The notes: a model not told the origin generated them from the sequence alone. DNA of 64,000 bases from Candidatus Terasakiella magnetica (GCF_900093605.1 NZ_FLYE01000045.1:62001-126000); one strand, 5' to 3'. Counted from the first letter of the stretch, positions 8,440 to 17,858 are shown. Translations and numbers: made by a program.

Positions 8440-9330
8440 GTGAGCATCAAGTCAATGACAGGCTTTGCCCGTTCCAGTGGCAATTGCGGCAATTATAGCT
8501 GGACCTGGGAAGTGCGAAGCGTAAATGGCAAAGGCCTTGATATTCGCATGCGTATTCCATCGGGCTATGATGCATTGGATGTTCCCGCGCGCGCTGCGAT
8601 TTCTAAAAACTTTAAACGCGGCAATATCTCCCTAAGCTTGAATGTTAGTCATAATCAAGAACAGTCGGGCTATCGGGTTAATCAAGAACTGCTTAAGCAA
8701 CTGGTTGACGTGATGAAGACTGTCCAAGCCGATGTGCCCGGCGTGGCAGCGCCAAGTGTGGATGGTTTAATGGGGCTGCGGGGCGTGATTGAACCTGTGG
8801 AAGAAGGCGAAAGCGAAGAAGAAAAAGAAGCCGCCCATAAGGAAATTCTTGCCAACCTGAATGAAGCCATTACCGATATGTCAGCCAATCGCGCTTCAGA
8901 AGGCAAGCGCATGGATGAGGTGCTCAGTGGGCATATCAAGGTGATTGAAGATTTATGTGTTAAGGCTTCAGACTGTGCAGCGACACAACCCGAAGCCATT
9001 CGCGCAAGGTTGATGCGCCAGTTAAAATCAGTCATGGAAGATTTACCTGAACTGGATGAAGAACGCATTTCACAAGAAGCCGCCGTTTTGATGACGAAGG
9101 CCGATGTGCGTGAAGAACTTGATCGCCTGCGTGCCCATATTGAAGGCGCGCGTGATCTGCTTGAGGCAGGCAGCCCGTGTGGGCGCAAGCTTGATTTCCT
9201 CTGTCAGGAATTTAACCGAGAAGCCAATACGCTGTGTTCAAAAGCGCAGGATGTGGAGCTGACCCGTATCGGTCTGGATTTAAAAACCGTGATTGAACAG
9301 TTTCGTGAGCAAGTTCAAAATATTGAATAA
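8440..9330 (+). CDS. yicC: YicC-family endoribonuclease
   Basis: This is a roughly 297-residue member of the YicC/DUF1732 family, whose E. coli member is an endoribonuclease acting on small RNA and mRNA. Typical blocks are the N-terminal SMTGFARSSG, SVNGKGLDIRMR, and the C-terminal GRKLDFLCQEFNREANTLCSKAQD. Start choice is between two consecutive GTG codons (8437, 8440); AAGGAG at 8427-8432 gives better spacing to 8440. Its position directly ahead of gmk is the widely conserved yicC-gmk order. The palindromic element ends about 50 bases upstream. Confidence 0.92.
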   Translation: MSIKSMTGFARSSGNCGNYSWTWEVRSVNGKGLDIRMRIPSGYDALDVPARAAISKNFKRGNISLSLNVSHNQEQSGYRVNQELLKQLVDVMKTVQADVPGVAAPSVDGLMGLRGVIEPVEEGESEEEKEAAHKEILANLNEAITDMSANRASEGKRMDEVLSGHIKVIEDLCVKASDCAATQPEAIRARLMRQLKSVMEDLPELDEERISQEAAVLMTKADVREELDRLRAHIEGARDLLEAGSPCGRKLDFLCQEFNREANTLCSKAQDVELTRIGLDLKTVIEQFREQVQNIE

Positions 9331-9355
9331 GTAACTGTTATTACAAATATAAATT

Positions 9356-9398
9356 AAATATGATGATTAACATAGTTGAAATATGATGACTAACATAG
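9356..9398 (+). repeat. Short direct duplication at the gmk start
   Basis: AAATATGATGATTAACATAG at 9356-9375 is repeated as AAATATGATGACTAACATAG at 9379-9398, differing at one base and shifted by 23 bases. The second copy contains the gmk start codon; the first contains an ATG-ATG in a different frame that reaches a stop after eight codons. This may be a small replication-slip duplication of the initiation region. Confidence 0.7.
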
Positions 9399-10018
9399 AT
9401 AGTAATATTGCCCGCCGTGGCCTCCTCTTGGTTTTAACTGCACCCAGTGGCTGTGGCAAAAGCACCATCACCCGTGCCATCATGGAAGAAGACCCATCAA
9501 TTATGGTGTCTGTTTCTGCCACCACCCGCAGCCCACGCCCGGGTGAAGTTGAAGGCGAGCATTATTACTTCATGAGTGCAGAAGACTTTAAAGGCAAGGT
9601 GGACCAAAAAGAATTCCTTGAATGGGCCGAAGTGTTTGGCAAATTTTACGGCACACCAAAAGAACCTGTGGAACAGGCTTTAAGTGCGGGTAAGGATGTT
9701 TTCTTTGATATTGATTGGCAGGGTGCTGAACAGTTGCAAAATAATGCCGCTGAGGATCTTGTGTGGATTTGCATTTTACCCCCGACTAAGCAGTCTTTAG
9801 AAGACCGTTTGCGCGCACGTGGGCAAGACAGCGAAGAAACAATTGCCAAGCGTATGCTTGAAGCGCAAAGTGAATCTAGCCATTGGGTGGATGCCGATTA
9901 TGTGGTGGTCAATGATGATCTGGAAAAAGCCACCAATCAGATCAAAGCTATTTTACAGGCAGAGCGCCTTAAGCGCGTGCGCCGCACAGGGCTTGCTGAT
10001 TTTGTAAAAACAATGTGA
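9383..10018 (+). CDS. gmk: Guanylate kinase
   Basis: Guanylate kinase phosphorylates GMP to GDP with ATP in purine nucleotide synthesis. The 211-residue protein has the P-loop APSGCGKST at residues 20-28, the GMP-binding TTRSPRPGEVEGEHYYF block, and DIDWQGAEQ. Two adjacent ATG codons (9383, 9386) are possible starts, and no strong ribosome site is visible before either. A 23-base duplication of the start region precedes the gene. It follows yicC by about 50 bases and is closed by a strong hairpin terminator. Confidence 0.96.
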   Translation: MMTNIDSNIARRGLLLVLTAPSGCGKSTITRAIMEEDPSIMVSVSATTRSPRPGEVEGEHYYFMSAEDFKGKVDQKEFLEWAEVFGKFYGTPKEPVEQALSAGKDVFFDIDWQGAEQLQNNAAEDLVWICILPPTKQSLEDRLRARGQDSEETIAKRMLEAQSESSHWVDADYVVVNDDLEKATNQIKAILQAERLKRVRRTGLADFVKTM

Positions 10019-10035
10019 GCTTTTGAAAGAAAGAC

Positions 10036-10071
10036 GTGTTTTCCTGCTTTCGCAGGAAAACACAGATGTCT
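10036..10071 (+). terminator. Terminator after gmk, shared with convergent gene
   Basis: A perfect 12-base stem (10036-10047 with 10052-10063, loop TTTC) is flanked by AAGAC/GTCTT extension and followed by TTTAATATTTTT. Located between the convergent gmk and copper chaperone genes, it probably works in both directions. Confidence 0.8.
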
Positions 10072-10566
10072 TTAATATTTTTTCATCATGTCATGGGCTT
10101 TCTTTTCCATGTCATGCTTCATTTTGCCGTGGGACATACCCATGGCACCGACTTTTTTCACATTCACAGTCACGTTCATTTCACCAGCTTTTTCAAAAAC
10201 CAGTGTCAGCGGGAATGTCTCACCTTCTTTTAAGGCTTCGTTCAATCCCATGAACATCACGTGGTCGCCACCGGGTTTCAGCATGGTCATGCCTTTATCA
10301 ACCGCAATGTTTTTGACCTGACGCATTTTCATAACGCCGTTTTCGTGAAGATGTGTATGTAATTCAGTCGTGTTGGAAATGTTTGCTTTTGCAGAAACAA
10401 GCTTGTCAGCCATACCTGTGTTTTTGATGGTCATAAAGGCCGCACCTGCACGTGCCATACCTGCAGAAGCACGTGCCCACACGCCTTCAACAGAAATGTC
10501 AGCGGCAAATGACGGTGTGCTTAGACCCATCAAAATGGCACCAGCCAAAGCAAAATGTTTCATCAT
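10072..10566 (-). CDS. Periplasmic copper chaperone PCu(A)C family
   Basis: This is a 164-residue exported protein with a Sec signal (FALAGAILMGLSTPSFA). The copper site follows the family pattern of His, Met and a late His-x-Met: His70, Met81, His102 and Met104 are candidates. The C-terminus is rich in Met and His (GMSHGKMKHDMEKKAHDMM), adding possible copper ligands. Such chaperones deliver copper to cytochrome oxidase. The start at 10566 is favoured by GGAG seven bases upstream; longer in-frame starts would place extra residues before the signal peptide. No oxidase genes are nearby. Confidence 0.9.
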   Translation of the reverse strand: MMKHFALAGAILMGLSTPSFAADISVEGVWARASAGMARAGAAFMTIKNTGMADKLVSAKANISNTTELHTHLHENGVMKMRQVKNIAVDKGMTMLKPGGDHVMFMGLNEALKEGETFPLTLVFEKAGEMNVTVNVKKVGAMGMSHGKMKHDMEKKAHDMMKKY

Positions 10567-10634
10567 ATCAAAACTCCAATATATAAGAAGGCCACCTCTT
10601 ATGAGCCGCATTAGCGCAGGAAATTTCCGCCTTG

Positions 10635-12470
10635 TCAATGCACCGGTACAGAGATGGGGCGGGTTTGCCCATTTGATTTAAATACGGCCTTGCGCCCGTC
10701 AAGCATCAACTGGCTGCGCTTGCCATAATGGGGCAGGGGACGCAGCAGGGCTTGTAAGCTTGCTGTATCTTTAACAGAGACCACCATATAGGGCGTTGTT
10801 GGGTTTGTTTTATCAGCCCAAACCAGTGCCGTAACCCCCTCTTTGACGCTTAAGGGAGCAGGCGGGAGGCGCATGGCACTAAGCTTGTGCGCAACCTCTT
10901 CATGGGTGCCGATTAGGATAAAGGCGTCCTGATTGGGCGTTGAAGCAACCTTGATTTGCCCCTCATTGAGGCGGCGTGCCAATTGTGTGGCGATCGGGTC
11001 TAGGTTTTTATCATCACTGGCAACAATCAGCTGCACATTTTTTGCCAGCATCACATCGCGCAAAATTGGCGGGGCCTCGTTGGCACCAAGCTTTCTAAAT
11101 ACCTCAAAATCAGGGTCAAGGCTGATGGCAAAGGGGCGCTGTTCCATATTCAGTTTAGCTGGGGTTAAGCGGCCCCTGACATAGAGCATTTTATCCAGCA
11201 CCGCATCGCCTGTACCCACAGCAACAGGCAGGTAGGTTTCATAAAACGGCTTGGCCTGCATCACGCGCGCAGTAACATCCCAGCCCATGCCTTTTTGGCG
11301 TTGGGCGCGCGCTGAGATATTTTTAAACTCAGGTGCGCCTGCCTGATAGACCCATTGTTTAAAATAAAACGACAGGTCTCGCTTGGCTGCTTTGCTAAAA
11401 TAGTCTTCTAAATCCTGCCAAGAAGCTGTTTGAAAAGCTTTATCTTTCCACAAAGCGCGAAGCGCGTCAAAGAAGGTCTGATCTCCTAATATGTTACGCA
11501 ACATATGAAAGATAAAAGCCACCTTATGATAGCCAATCACTTGGGAGGCTTTACTATGTTTTGAAACGAAATCAGTGACGGGCGTATCAAGTTCGCTAGG
11601 CAAGGCATTATAATCGCGCAGCCATGATAGGCGCATGTCTTTGGCTTTTTCCTTAGAGACCATTTCTGCTGTCATATAATCCGCCATATAGGTGGTCAGC
11701 CCTTCGGCCCAATTGCCTTTTTCATAATCGGGAAAGACGCCATTGCCCCAATAGTTATGCAAGATTTCATGGCCTAAAGAGGTCTCTTTAATAAAGGGCA
11801 GATGTAACACCCGCGCACCCATATAAGTCAGCCCGGCGAAACCGTAACCTGCGGGAATGGGCGCGGCGATAATATTGAATTCAGCAAAAGGATAGAGGCC
11901 GATTTGCTGTTCAAAACGATTGAGATATTTTGCTGTGCGCTCCAGATAGCCTTGGGCAAGCTTTTCCATACCCTCATAAAAATAGGTACGCAGGCGGGTC
12001 TCTTTATATGTCAGCTGAGAGATTTTATACGGCCCGGCAAAAAGTGGAATACCCTCTGTGGGGCGATCCATTATGAAACGTGCTTGATAGGTATCCTCAG
12101 TCTGGCTTTCTTGCTCAATTGCACCGGGTAATATGGTAACAAGGGGGGCTAAAACCTGTACATTAAAAGTTACCAGCTCATCGGTTTCAGGGTGCCAGCC
12201 GGAGGGTAGATACAAGTCTGTTTTAGAAGCAAAATTCCCGTGCGACCAATCTTGTACATTTTGCGCTTCGGGCAAAAACCACACATAAGAAAATTCAGTT
12301 TCTTTCTTGTTGATCACAGGCAGGGTGACGGGCTTGCTGGCTGTGCCACTAATTTCAAGCTTGCGCTCTGCCATATTGATTTTGACCTGTAAATCCATAT
12401 GGACAACAGCATGGGCTGAGGGAGCAAAACTGATGAGCAAAAGGGCGAGAAGAAAGATAAGCTGTTTCAT
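10635..12470 (-). CDS. Secreted M1-like (gluzincin) metallopeptidase
   Basis: This is a 611-residue exported protein with an N-terminal signal (LIFLLALLLISFAPSAHA). The zinc site HEILH is at residues 234-238, with the third ligand Glu256 in NWAEGL, one residue closer than in classical M1 enzymes. The exopeptidase-type GxMEN motif is not evident; AGYGFAGLTYMG occupies that place. The C-terminal 200 residues are a separate region of unclear fold. Preferred start is ATG at 12470, two bases after the upstream stop, implying translational coupling with the ChaN-PDZ gene. The substrate is unknown. Confidence 0.8.
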   Translation of the reverse strand: MKQLIFLLALLLISFAPSAHAVVHMDLQVKINMAERKLEISGTASKPVTLPVINKKETEFSYVWFLPEAQNVQDWSHGNFASKTDLYLPSGWHPETDELVTFNVQVLAPLVTILPGAIEQESQTEDTYQARFIMDRPTEGIPLFAGPYKISQLTYKETRLRTYFYEGMEKLAQGYLERTAKYLNRFEQQIGLYPFAEFNIIAAPIPAGYGFAGLTYMGARVLHLPFIKETSLGHEILHNYWGNGVFPDYEKGNWAEGLTTYMADYMTAEMVSKEKAKDMRLSWLRDYNALPSELDTPVTDFVSKHSKASQVIGYHKVAFIFHMLRNILGDQTFFDALRALWKDKAFQTASWQDLEDYFSKAAKRDLSFYFKQWVYQAGAPEFKNISARAQRQKGMGWDVTARVMQAKPFYETYLPVAVGTGDAVLDKMLYVRGRLTPAKLNMEQRPFAISLDPDFEVFRKLGANEAPPILRDVMLAKNVQLIVASDDKNLDPIATQLARRLNEGQIKVASTPNQDAFILIGTHEEVAHKLSAMRLPPAPLSVKEGVTALVWADKTNPTTPYMVVSVKDTASLQALLRPLPHYGKRSQLMLDGRKAVFKSNGQTRPISVPVH

Positions 12471-12472
12471 GA

Positions 12473-13684
12473 TCAATGCGGTGATTTAGGGAATTTGGCA
12501 ATGATCTCAATTAGATCACCATCGCGCATAATTGATAGGGGCAACCATGTGCCGGGGGCTTGGCGTTGAATGATACTGATAAGTCTTTTGACCTCAAGGG
12601 TTTTCACGCCTGCGGCCATGGTGATGATATCGCCCTCTTCAAGGCCTGCATCTTCAGCCACCGATTCTTCGATTACCTGATCAACCCGTACACCTGAGCC
12701 ATCTTCGCTTTCATCTATGCGCACGCCGAGCATAGGTTTATGGCCCATGGGCTTGGCTTCCATCTCTTCAAGGCCGAAAATGGCATCTGCGTAAGTGGGT
12801 GAGAGGTCTTTACAATCCCAGCTCAATGTCCAAGGGAGCAAAACGGTGGAGCTTAATCCCAATCCTTCAAGCTGATGGGGCACCCCATAACGGTTTGCCA
12901 GATGCCCACTGCCCATAATGCCAACCATCAGCGGGTCACCCCCAAGTTTTTGTACATGGGCCAAGGCTTGGGCCATCGCGCCATCCCACGTTAGCTGTGC
13001 GTCCACAAAACGTTTAAAACGCGCTTTTGATTTTTCATCATCCTTTTTCTCATCTTCATGGACATGGCTGTGATGGGAAAAGATTTCTTTTAAGGATTTG
13101 ATGTAATCAGGATGGGCGCTACGCGGCGTTTTAACACCTTCGCGCATTTCTTCATCAATACCGTCCCAACCTTTTTGCGAGATTTTGCCTATTAATCCCA
13201 TTTCCACATTTAGGGCTACAATGGGCAGGCGGTTCATGCGGGCAAAGCGAAACAGCGGCATATAGATATCGGCATCATGTTTCCACACCTCATTCCAATC
13301 GCTTTTTTCCAGAAACTCCCGCTCGCTAAGCTCACCACGCACCCAGGCATCCAAAACAGGTTGAATGCGACGGGGAAACATTTCAAAGCCAATGATGATA
13401 TTGGGGTTATGGGCATAAAGCTGGGTGATGGTCTGGAGCTGCCAACGGTGATGGACCGCATCCGGGTGCTGCTCCCCCAATAAAACGACTTTTTCCTTAG
13501 CGGCCTTTTTAAGCAGGCTTTGGTTATCAAGCGGCTTTAGGGTTTTGGGTGAAATCCATTGTGCGCGTTGAATGCAGCTTACATCGGCTTCTTGTTCTTT
13601 AGGCTCAATAGGCAGGCCAAGGGCTTGGCTTGATAAAAGAAAGGAAAGACCGAGGTTAAGAAGAAAGTTTTTTTTCAAGGACAT
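12473..13684 (-). CDS. ChaN-family (Haem_bd_uptak/DUF399) protein with C-terminal PDZ domain
   Basis: This is an exported protein of about 403 residues. After a signal peptide (NFLLNLGLSFLLSSQALG) comes a ChaN-like domain: VVLLGEQHPDAVHHRWQ, IIGFEMFPRRIQPVLD, and the late GIMGSGHLANRYGVPHQL. ChaN-like proteins bind haem in some bacteria. Residues beyond about 310 form a PDZ domain (LGVRIDESEDGSGVRVDQV...AGLEEGDIITMAAG). The domain pair suggests a periplasmic factor working with proteases, and the coupled gene downstream is a metallopeptidase. An earlier ATG (13717) is possible but would add residues before the signal. Confidence 0.82.
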   Translation of the reverse strand: MSLKKNFLLNLGLSFLLSSQALGLPIEPKEQEADVSCIQRAQWISPKTLKPLDNQSLLKKAAKEKVVLLGEQHPDAVHHRWQLQTITQLYAHNPNIIIGFEMFPRRIQPVLDAWVRGELSEREFLEKSDWNEVWKHDADIYMPLFRFARMNRLPIVALNVEMGLIGKISQKGWDGIDEEMREGVKTPRSAHPDYIKSLKEIFSHHSHVHEDEKKDDEKSKARFKRFVDAQLTWDGAMAQALAHVQKLGGDPLMVGIMGSGHLANRYGVPHQLEGLGLSSTVLLPWTLSWDCKDLSPTYADAIFGLEEMEAKPMGHKPMLGVRIDESEDGSGVRVDQVIEESVAEDAGLEEGDIITMAAGVKTLEVKRLISIIQRQAPGTWLPLSIMRDGDLIEIIAKFPKSPH

Positions 13685-13758
13685 CGTGATGCTCGTTGTT
13701 TTTTTATGATGTGTCATCTTATGTATCGGACAACGGTGCCCAAAATATGGCGAAAAGC

Positions 13759-14574
13759 TTATTGAGGTTTTTTATCCCCGGGGTTTGGCAGTTTACCGGA
13801 GATCGTCTGCCATGCTCTCATATTAAAAGAAGAAAGCTGTAAACGAAGTGCTGCATCAAGGGCCTCTTTGGGGTTGATTGCGTCTTTGGTTTTTCTTAAA
13901 CCCTGTTCCTTAAATTCTTTTAAGGAAACCGCATCCATGATGACTTCTTTTTTGGTCAGGTTAAACAGGGCTGTGGCAGAAAGGAATTCTTCATAGCCCG
14001 TGGCAATTTCAGGCAGGTTGAGCGTGATTTGATAAACCGGCTTATTCCCCAGATCATGGGGCACTTCTGACATGAACATCATGGCCTCAAAATCAAATGT
14101 CTCTTCTTTATGGCGGCATTTAAATGTGGCGAGATAATCAGCCGAGACAAAGATGATATCTTCTTCAATGGCGCGCCCCTCATGGGTGACGCGGTAATCA
14201 CATATCGGCTTATCAACCTCGCTTAAATCCACACTTCCTTCAAGTGGGGTTGAGAGGGAGGCATCAATCATGGGGGTGAGTGACGGGGCATAGACATAAC
14301 CAAGGTCGTCGTCTTGGCGCGAGATGGCAAGCCATTGCGTTCCTTTAGCGCGGCCTAAAACAGTGACAATATCGCGCTTATTAAGCTTGGTGATTTTTTT
14401 GCCCTTGTTACTGGGGGCTGCGCGCACATTGACTTTGTTTTTGGTCACAAGAAAGGGGCCTGTATGGCCTTCAAGCTTGATCCCGTCAAAAAGGGAAGCC
14501 GCCCATCCTTGACTTAAAGATAGGAAAGAAAAAACAAGCGAGAGCGCAACAATGATAACCCCTGTCTTTTTCAC
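13759..14574 (-). CDS. Exported SH3b-domain protein
   Basis: This 271-residue protein has an N-terminal signal (VIIVALSLVFSFLSLSQGWA) followed by a bacterial SH3 domain at about residues 42-105 (KVNVRAAPSNKGKKITKLNKRDIVTVLGR...WLAISRQDDDLGYVYAPSL). The remaining 160 residues are not recognised; they contain ICDYRVTHEG and ATFKCRHKEE, which could form one disulphide. SH3b domains often bind cell-wall peptides. The gene is first in the minus-strand group leading to the ChaN-PDZ and peptidase genes. Confidence 0.75.
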   Translation of the reverse strand: MKKTGVIIVALSLVFSFLSLSQGWAASLFDGIKLEGHTGPFLVTKNKVNVRAAPSNKGKKITKLNKRDIVTVLGRAKGTQWLAISRQDDDLGYVYAPSLTPMIDASLSTPLEGSVDLSEVDKPICDYRVTHEGRAIEEDIIFVSADYLATFKCRHKEETFDFEAMMFMSEVPHDLGNKPVYQITLNLPEIATGYEEFLSATALFNLTKKEVIMDAVSLKEFKEQGLRKTKDAINPKEALDAALRLQLSSFNMRAWQTISGKLPNPGDKKPQ

Positions 14575-14707
14575 CGCTTAACCTCCAAATACGGGTGTTG
14601 TTTGAGGCGCATCATAGCGCAATGTGACCTTCTATTCAATGCGATCAGTTCTCGACTTTTTGTTCGCTTTGCGTCATAAGCTGTGCATGAAATTATGGAG
14701 ACTGTAA

Positions 14708-15181
14708 ATGGTCATTAGAGAACTGGAAGAATTTGCAAAGAACCTCAAGCAATATGATCGTTTGATGGGCATTGATCTGGGTACCAAAACCATTGGTCTG
14801 GCGCTGTCTGATGTGATGCGCATGGTAGCAAGCCCGCTTGAAACCTTGGCTAAAGGAAAGTTCTCTAAAGATGTGGCAAAACTAAAAGCCTTGATTGAAA
14901 AAGAAGAAGTCTCCGCCATTGTTTTAGGCCTACCGCGTGAAATGGACGGTACAGAAGGCAAGCGCTGCCAAGCCACAAAAGCCTTTGCTTCCAACTTGTC
15001 GCGCGAAATTGATCTCCCCATTTTATTATGGGATGAAAGGCTCTCAACCGTGGCGGTGGAGCGCGTTTTGATTAATGAGGCGGACATGACACGCAAACGC
15101 CGTGCAGAAGTGGTGGACCGTGCAGCCGCTGCTTATATTTTACAAGGCGCATTGGATGCGTTGGAGCATCAACATGGCTGA
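14708..15181 (+). CDS. ruvX: Putative pre-16S rRNA nuclease / Holliday junction resolvase RuvX (YqgF)
   Basis: This is a 157-residue RNase H-fold nuclease. Conserved acidic motifs are visible: GIDLGTKTIGLALSD (Asp23), LGLPREMDGTEG, LLWDERLSTVAVER, and the C-terminal EVVDRAAAAYILQ (Asp139). In E. coli the protein matures the 16S rRNA 5' end; resolvase activity was proposed earlier. ATG at 14708 lies behind ATTATGGAGACTGTAA, giving GGAG at good spacing. The gene overlaps the methyltransferase gene by 8 bases. Confidence 0.94.
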   Translation: MVIRELEEFAKNLKQYDRLMGIDLGTKTIGLALSDVMRMVASPLETLAKGKFSKDVAKLKALIEKEEVSAIVLGLPREMDGTEGKRCQATKAFASNLSREIDLPILLWDERLSTVAVERVLINEADMTRKRRAEVVDRAAAAYILQGALDALEHQHG

Positions 15182-15839
15182 TCAATCTTTGCGTTTAACC
15201 GATGGGCTTGATGAGTATATCCGCGCTGTAGGCATGCGCGAGAGTGAGCCTTTGCGCAGACTTCGTGAACATTCCAAAAAGACACTGGTTAATGCCCAGC
15301 TTGCCATTCGCCCTGAAGAAGCCGGTTTTCTGGATATGCTGGTGCGTCTAACAGGCACCAAGCGCATTGTGGAATTTGGCGTTTATGCAGGCTATTCCAC
15401 ACTGGCCTTGGCCCAAGCTATTCCTGAAGATGGCTATATTGTTGCGCTTGAGCGCGATGAGCGCTTCCCCCCTGTTGGTCGCCCTTTTTGGGAAGAAGCC
15501 GGGGTCGATCATAAAATTGATTTGCGCCTGTGTGATGCCAATGAAGAGATTGAAACCGTTTTGCAAGAAAATGGGCCGGAAAGTTTCGATATGGCGTTTA
15601 TTGATGCCGATAAAGCCAGCTATATGAATTATTATGAAAAATCGCTTGAGCTGGTGAAAAAAGGTGGCCTTGTTGTGGTTGATAATGTGCTTTGGTACGG
15701 GCGCGTGATTGATGAGGCTGATACCACGCACCAGACCGAGGCTATCCGCGCCATTAACGAGCATATCGTTAATGACAATCGTGTGGATATGTCTATGCTG
15801 GCAATTGGGGATGGCATGACGGTTGTGCGCAAACGTTAG
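15174..15839 (+). CDS. O-methyltransferase (class I SAM-dependent)
   Basis: This 221-residue protein belongs to the catechol/caffeoyl-CoA O-methyltransferase-like family. The SAM site is VEFGVYAGYSTLALAQA, with acidic ALERDER on the next strand. The metal/substrate region is FDMAFIDADKASYMNYYE and VVDNVLWYGRV. The substrate is unknown. The ATG at 15174 lies inside the end of ruvX (ATGGCTGA overlap), so translation is coupled to ruvX. Confidence 0.9.
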   Translation: MADQSLRLTDGLDEYIRAVGMRESEPLRRLREHSKKTLVNAQLAIRPEEAGFLDMLVRLTGTKRIVEFGVYAGYSTLALAQAIPEDGYIVALERDERFPPVGRPFWEEAGVDHKIDLRLCDANEEIETVLQENGPESFDMAFIDADKASYMNYYEKSLELVKKGGLVVVDNVLWYGRVIDEADTTHQTEAIRAINEHIVNDNRVDMSMLAIGDGMTVVRKR

Positions 15840-15879
15840 ATAATTCTCCTTTGGGATTGCTGAAAAACACAGGCGTATC

Positions 15880-16815
15880 ATGCTTAATATTCTTTTCGCA
15901 CTCGGCCCGATCTTTTTGCTGATTCTCATCGGCTATGGGATCAAAAAGAAACAATGGGTTTCTGACGATTTCTGGTCGCCTGCGGAATTGATGACCTATT
16001 ACGTCTTTTTCCCCTCGCTTTTACTTTACACCACATCACGCACCGATATGGGTGACCTTCAGGTCATGCCCATGGCTTATGCGCTGGTGGCTGCCACCAT
16101 TTTGGTTGCGGCAGTTATGGTGAAGGTCAGGCCTTGGCTTAAAATTGACGGGGCGGATTTCACCTCCTTTTTTCAAGGTGGTATTCGGCCCAATTCCTAT
16201 GTGGGGATTGCCGCAGCCGTTGCCTTATGGGGGGATCCGGGCCTAACGTTAGTTGCCATTGCCATTGCCTTTATCGTGCCCTTGGTGAATTTCCTTAGTG
16301 TCGTGGTGATGGAGACTTATGGGGCGAAAGAATTTCGCCGCTCTGGTGGGCCGCGTCTGGTCTCACTTGGAAAGTCTATACTGTCTAACCCTTTGATTTT
16401 GGCTTGTGTGTTGGGCGTGTTGATCAATGCAAGCGGGGCAGGCTTGCCGCCTGTGCTTGAACCGTTGATCCAGATATTGGGCCGCGCTGCATTGCCCATT
16501 GGCTTGTTGTGTGTTGGTGCAGGGCTTGATTTTGAAGCCATGCGCGATACGGGAAAAACCGTTGTGCTTTCAAGCTTGCTTAAGCTGTTGTGTTTACCGC
16601 TTGTTTGCTTGCTCTGTTGTCAGGCTTTAGGAGTGGAAGGCATCACGCGCGACTTGTGTATTTTATATTCAGGATTGCCTGTTTCAGCCTCTTCTTATGT
16701 GCTTGCGCGCAAGATGGGGGGCAACGCGCCTGTCATGGCGGGCATTATCACTTTAACGACTCTGGGCGCGATGGTGAGCCTTCCCCTTCTTTTGCAGATA
16801 ATTGACCTGCTTTGA
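15880..16815 (+). CDS. AEC (auxin efflux carrier) family transporter
   Basis: This 311-residue inner-membrane protein has about ten hydrophobic segments in two halves, the pattern of AEC/malonate-type permeases. Recognisable pieces are the N-terminal ALGPIFLLILIGYGIKKK, GGIRPNSYVGIAAAVALWG in the first half and GLPVSASSYVLARKMGG in the second. Bacterial members export or import organic acids or amino-acid-like solutes; the substrate cannot be told. It lies 40 bases after the methyltransferase and 71 before pyrB on the same strand. Confidence 0.88.
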   Translation: MLNILFALGPIFLLILIGYGIKKKQWVSDDFWSPAELMTYYVFFPSLLLYTTSRTDMGDLQVMPMAYALVAATILVAAVMVKVRPWLKIDGADFTSFFQGGIRPNSYVGIAAAVALWGDPGLTLVAIAIAFIVPLVNFLSVVVMETYGAKEFRRSGGPRLVSLGKSILSNPLILACVLGVLINASGAGLPPVLEPLIQILGRAALPIGLLCVGAGLDFEAMRDTGKTVVLSSLLKLLCLPLVCLLCCQALGVEGITRDLCILYSGLPVSASSYVLARKMGGNAPVMAGIITLTTLGAMVSLPLLLQIIDLL

Positions 16816-16886
16816 AAGGCGCAGAAATGCTGGTGTTTGAACTGGGCCTTGCAAGGGCCATTCGCATGTGCATATAGTCCGCCCTC

Positions 16887-17858
16887 ATGAGCACCAGAGA
16901 CAGAGAATTACGCTTCACGCACCGGCACCTTCTCGGCATCGAGGGATTATATCCTTTCGAGATTACCGACATTTTGGACCGGGCTGAGCATTACGCCGCC
17001 GCCAACCGACAACGGGAAAAAGTTGAGCCGAAGTTGGAAGGTCGCACCGTCATCAATCTCTTTTTTGAAGATTCTACACGTACAAGAACATCTTTTGAAC
17101 GCGCAGCCAAACGTCTTGGCGCGGATGTGATTAATATGTCTGTGGCGACTTCTTCGATTAAAAAGGGCGAAACCCTGATTGATACGGCGGTGACGCTGAA
17201 TGCCATGCATCCTGATGTGTTGGTGGTGCGCCATGGTGATTCTGGGGCGGTAAAGCTTCTTTCCCAAAAAATGAATTGCGCGGTCTTAAACGCAGGCGAT
17301 GGCACGCATGAACATCCCACGCAAGCCTTGCTTGATGCCTTAACGATTAGGCGCAGAAAAGGTGATATCACCAATTTGAGCGTGGCGATTTGTGGGGATA
17401 TCCTACATTCACGCGTGGCGCGCTCTAACGTGCATTTGCTTAGTGCCATGGGTGCGCGCGTGCGCCTTGTGGCCCCAAGTACGCTTTTGCCAAAATCTAT
17501 GGAAGTTTTAGGTGCTGAAGTTTTCCATGATATGCGCGAAGGTCTTAAAGATGTGGATGTGGTTATGATGCTGCGTCTTCAAAAAGAACGTATGCAAGGC
17601 GCTTACTTGCCATCTCAACGTGAATACTTCCATTTCTACGGGCTGGATTATGAAAAACTGTCCGTTGCAAAAGATGATGCGCTGATCATGCACCCCGGTC
17701 CCATGAACCGTGGGGTGGAGATTGATTCAGATGTAGCTGATGATATTGAACGCTCCGCCATTCAAGAACAGGTGGAAATGGGTGTGGCTGCACGCATGGC
17801 CTGCCTTGAAGTGGTGACCGCTAATCTGGATAGCTGGCGCAAGGAGAATGCGCAATGA
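16887..17858 (+). CDS. pyrB: Aspartate carbamoyltransferase catalytic subunit PyrB
   Basis: PyrB joins carbamoyl phosphate and aspartate, the first committed pyrimidine step. The 323-residue protein has the phosphate-binding STRTRTSFE (residues 63-71), [24 protein letters not shown], and the aspartate-binding MLRLQKER with [12 protein letters not shown]. The N-terminal [17 protein letters not shown] is the standard opening. Its stop overlaps the start of the pyrC-like gene (ATGA), showing tight coupling. No pyrI regulatory subunit is seen, consistent with an enzyme that assembles with the downstream dihydroorotase-like protein. Confidence 0.96.
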   Translation: MSTRDRELRFTHRHLLGIEGLYPFEITDILDRAEHYAAANRQREKVEPKLEGRTVINLFFEDSTRTRTSFERAAKRLGADVINMSVATSSIKKGETLIDTAVTLNAMHPDVLVVRHGDSGAVKLLSQKMNCAVLNAGDGTHEHPTQALLDALTIRRRKGDITNLSVAICGDILHSRVARSNVHLLSAMGARVRLVAPSTLLPKSMEVLGAEVFHDMREGLKDVDVVMMLRLQKERMQGAYLPSQREYFHFYGLDYEKLSVAKDDALIMHPGPMNRGVEIDSDVADDIERSAIQEQVEMGVAARMACLEVVTANLDSWRKENAQ

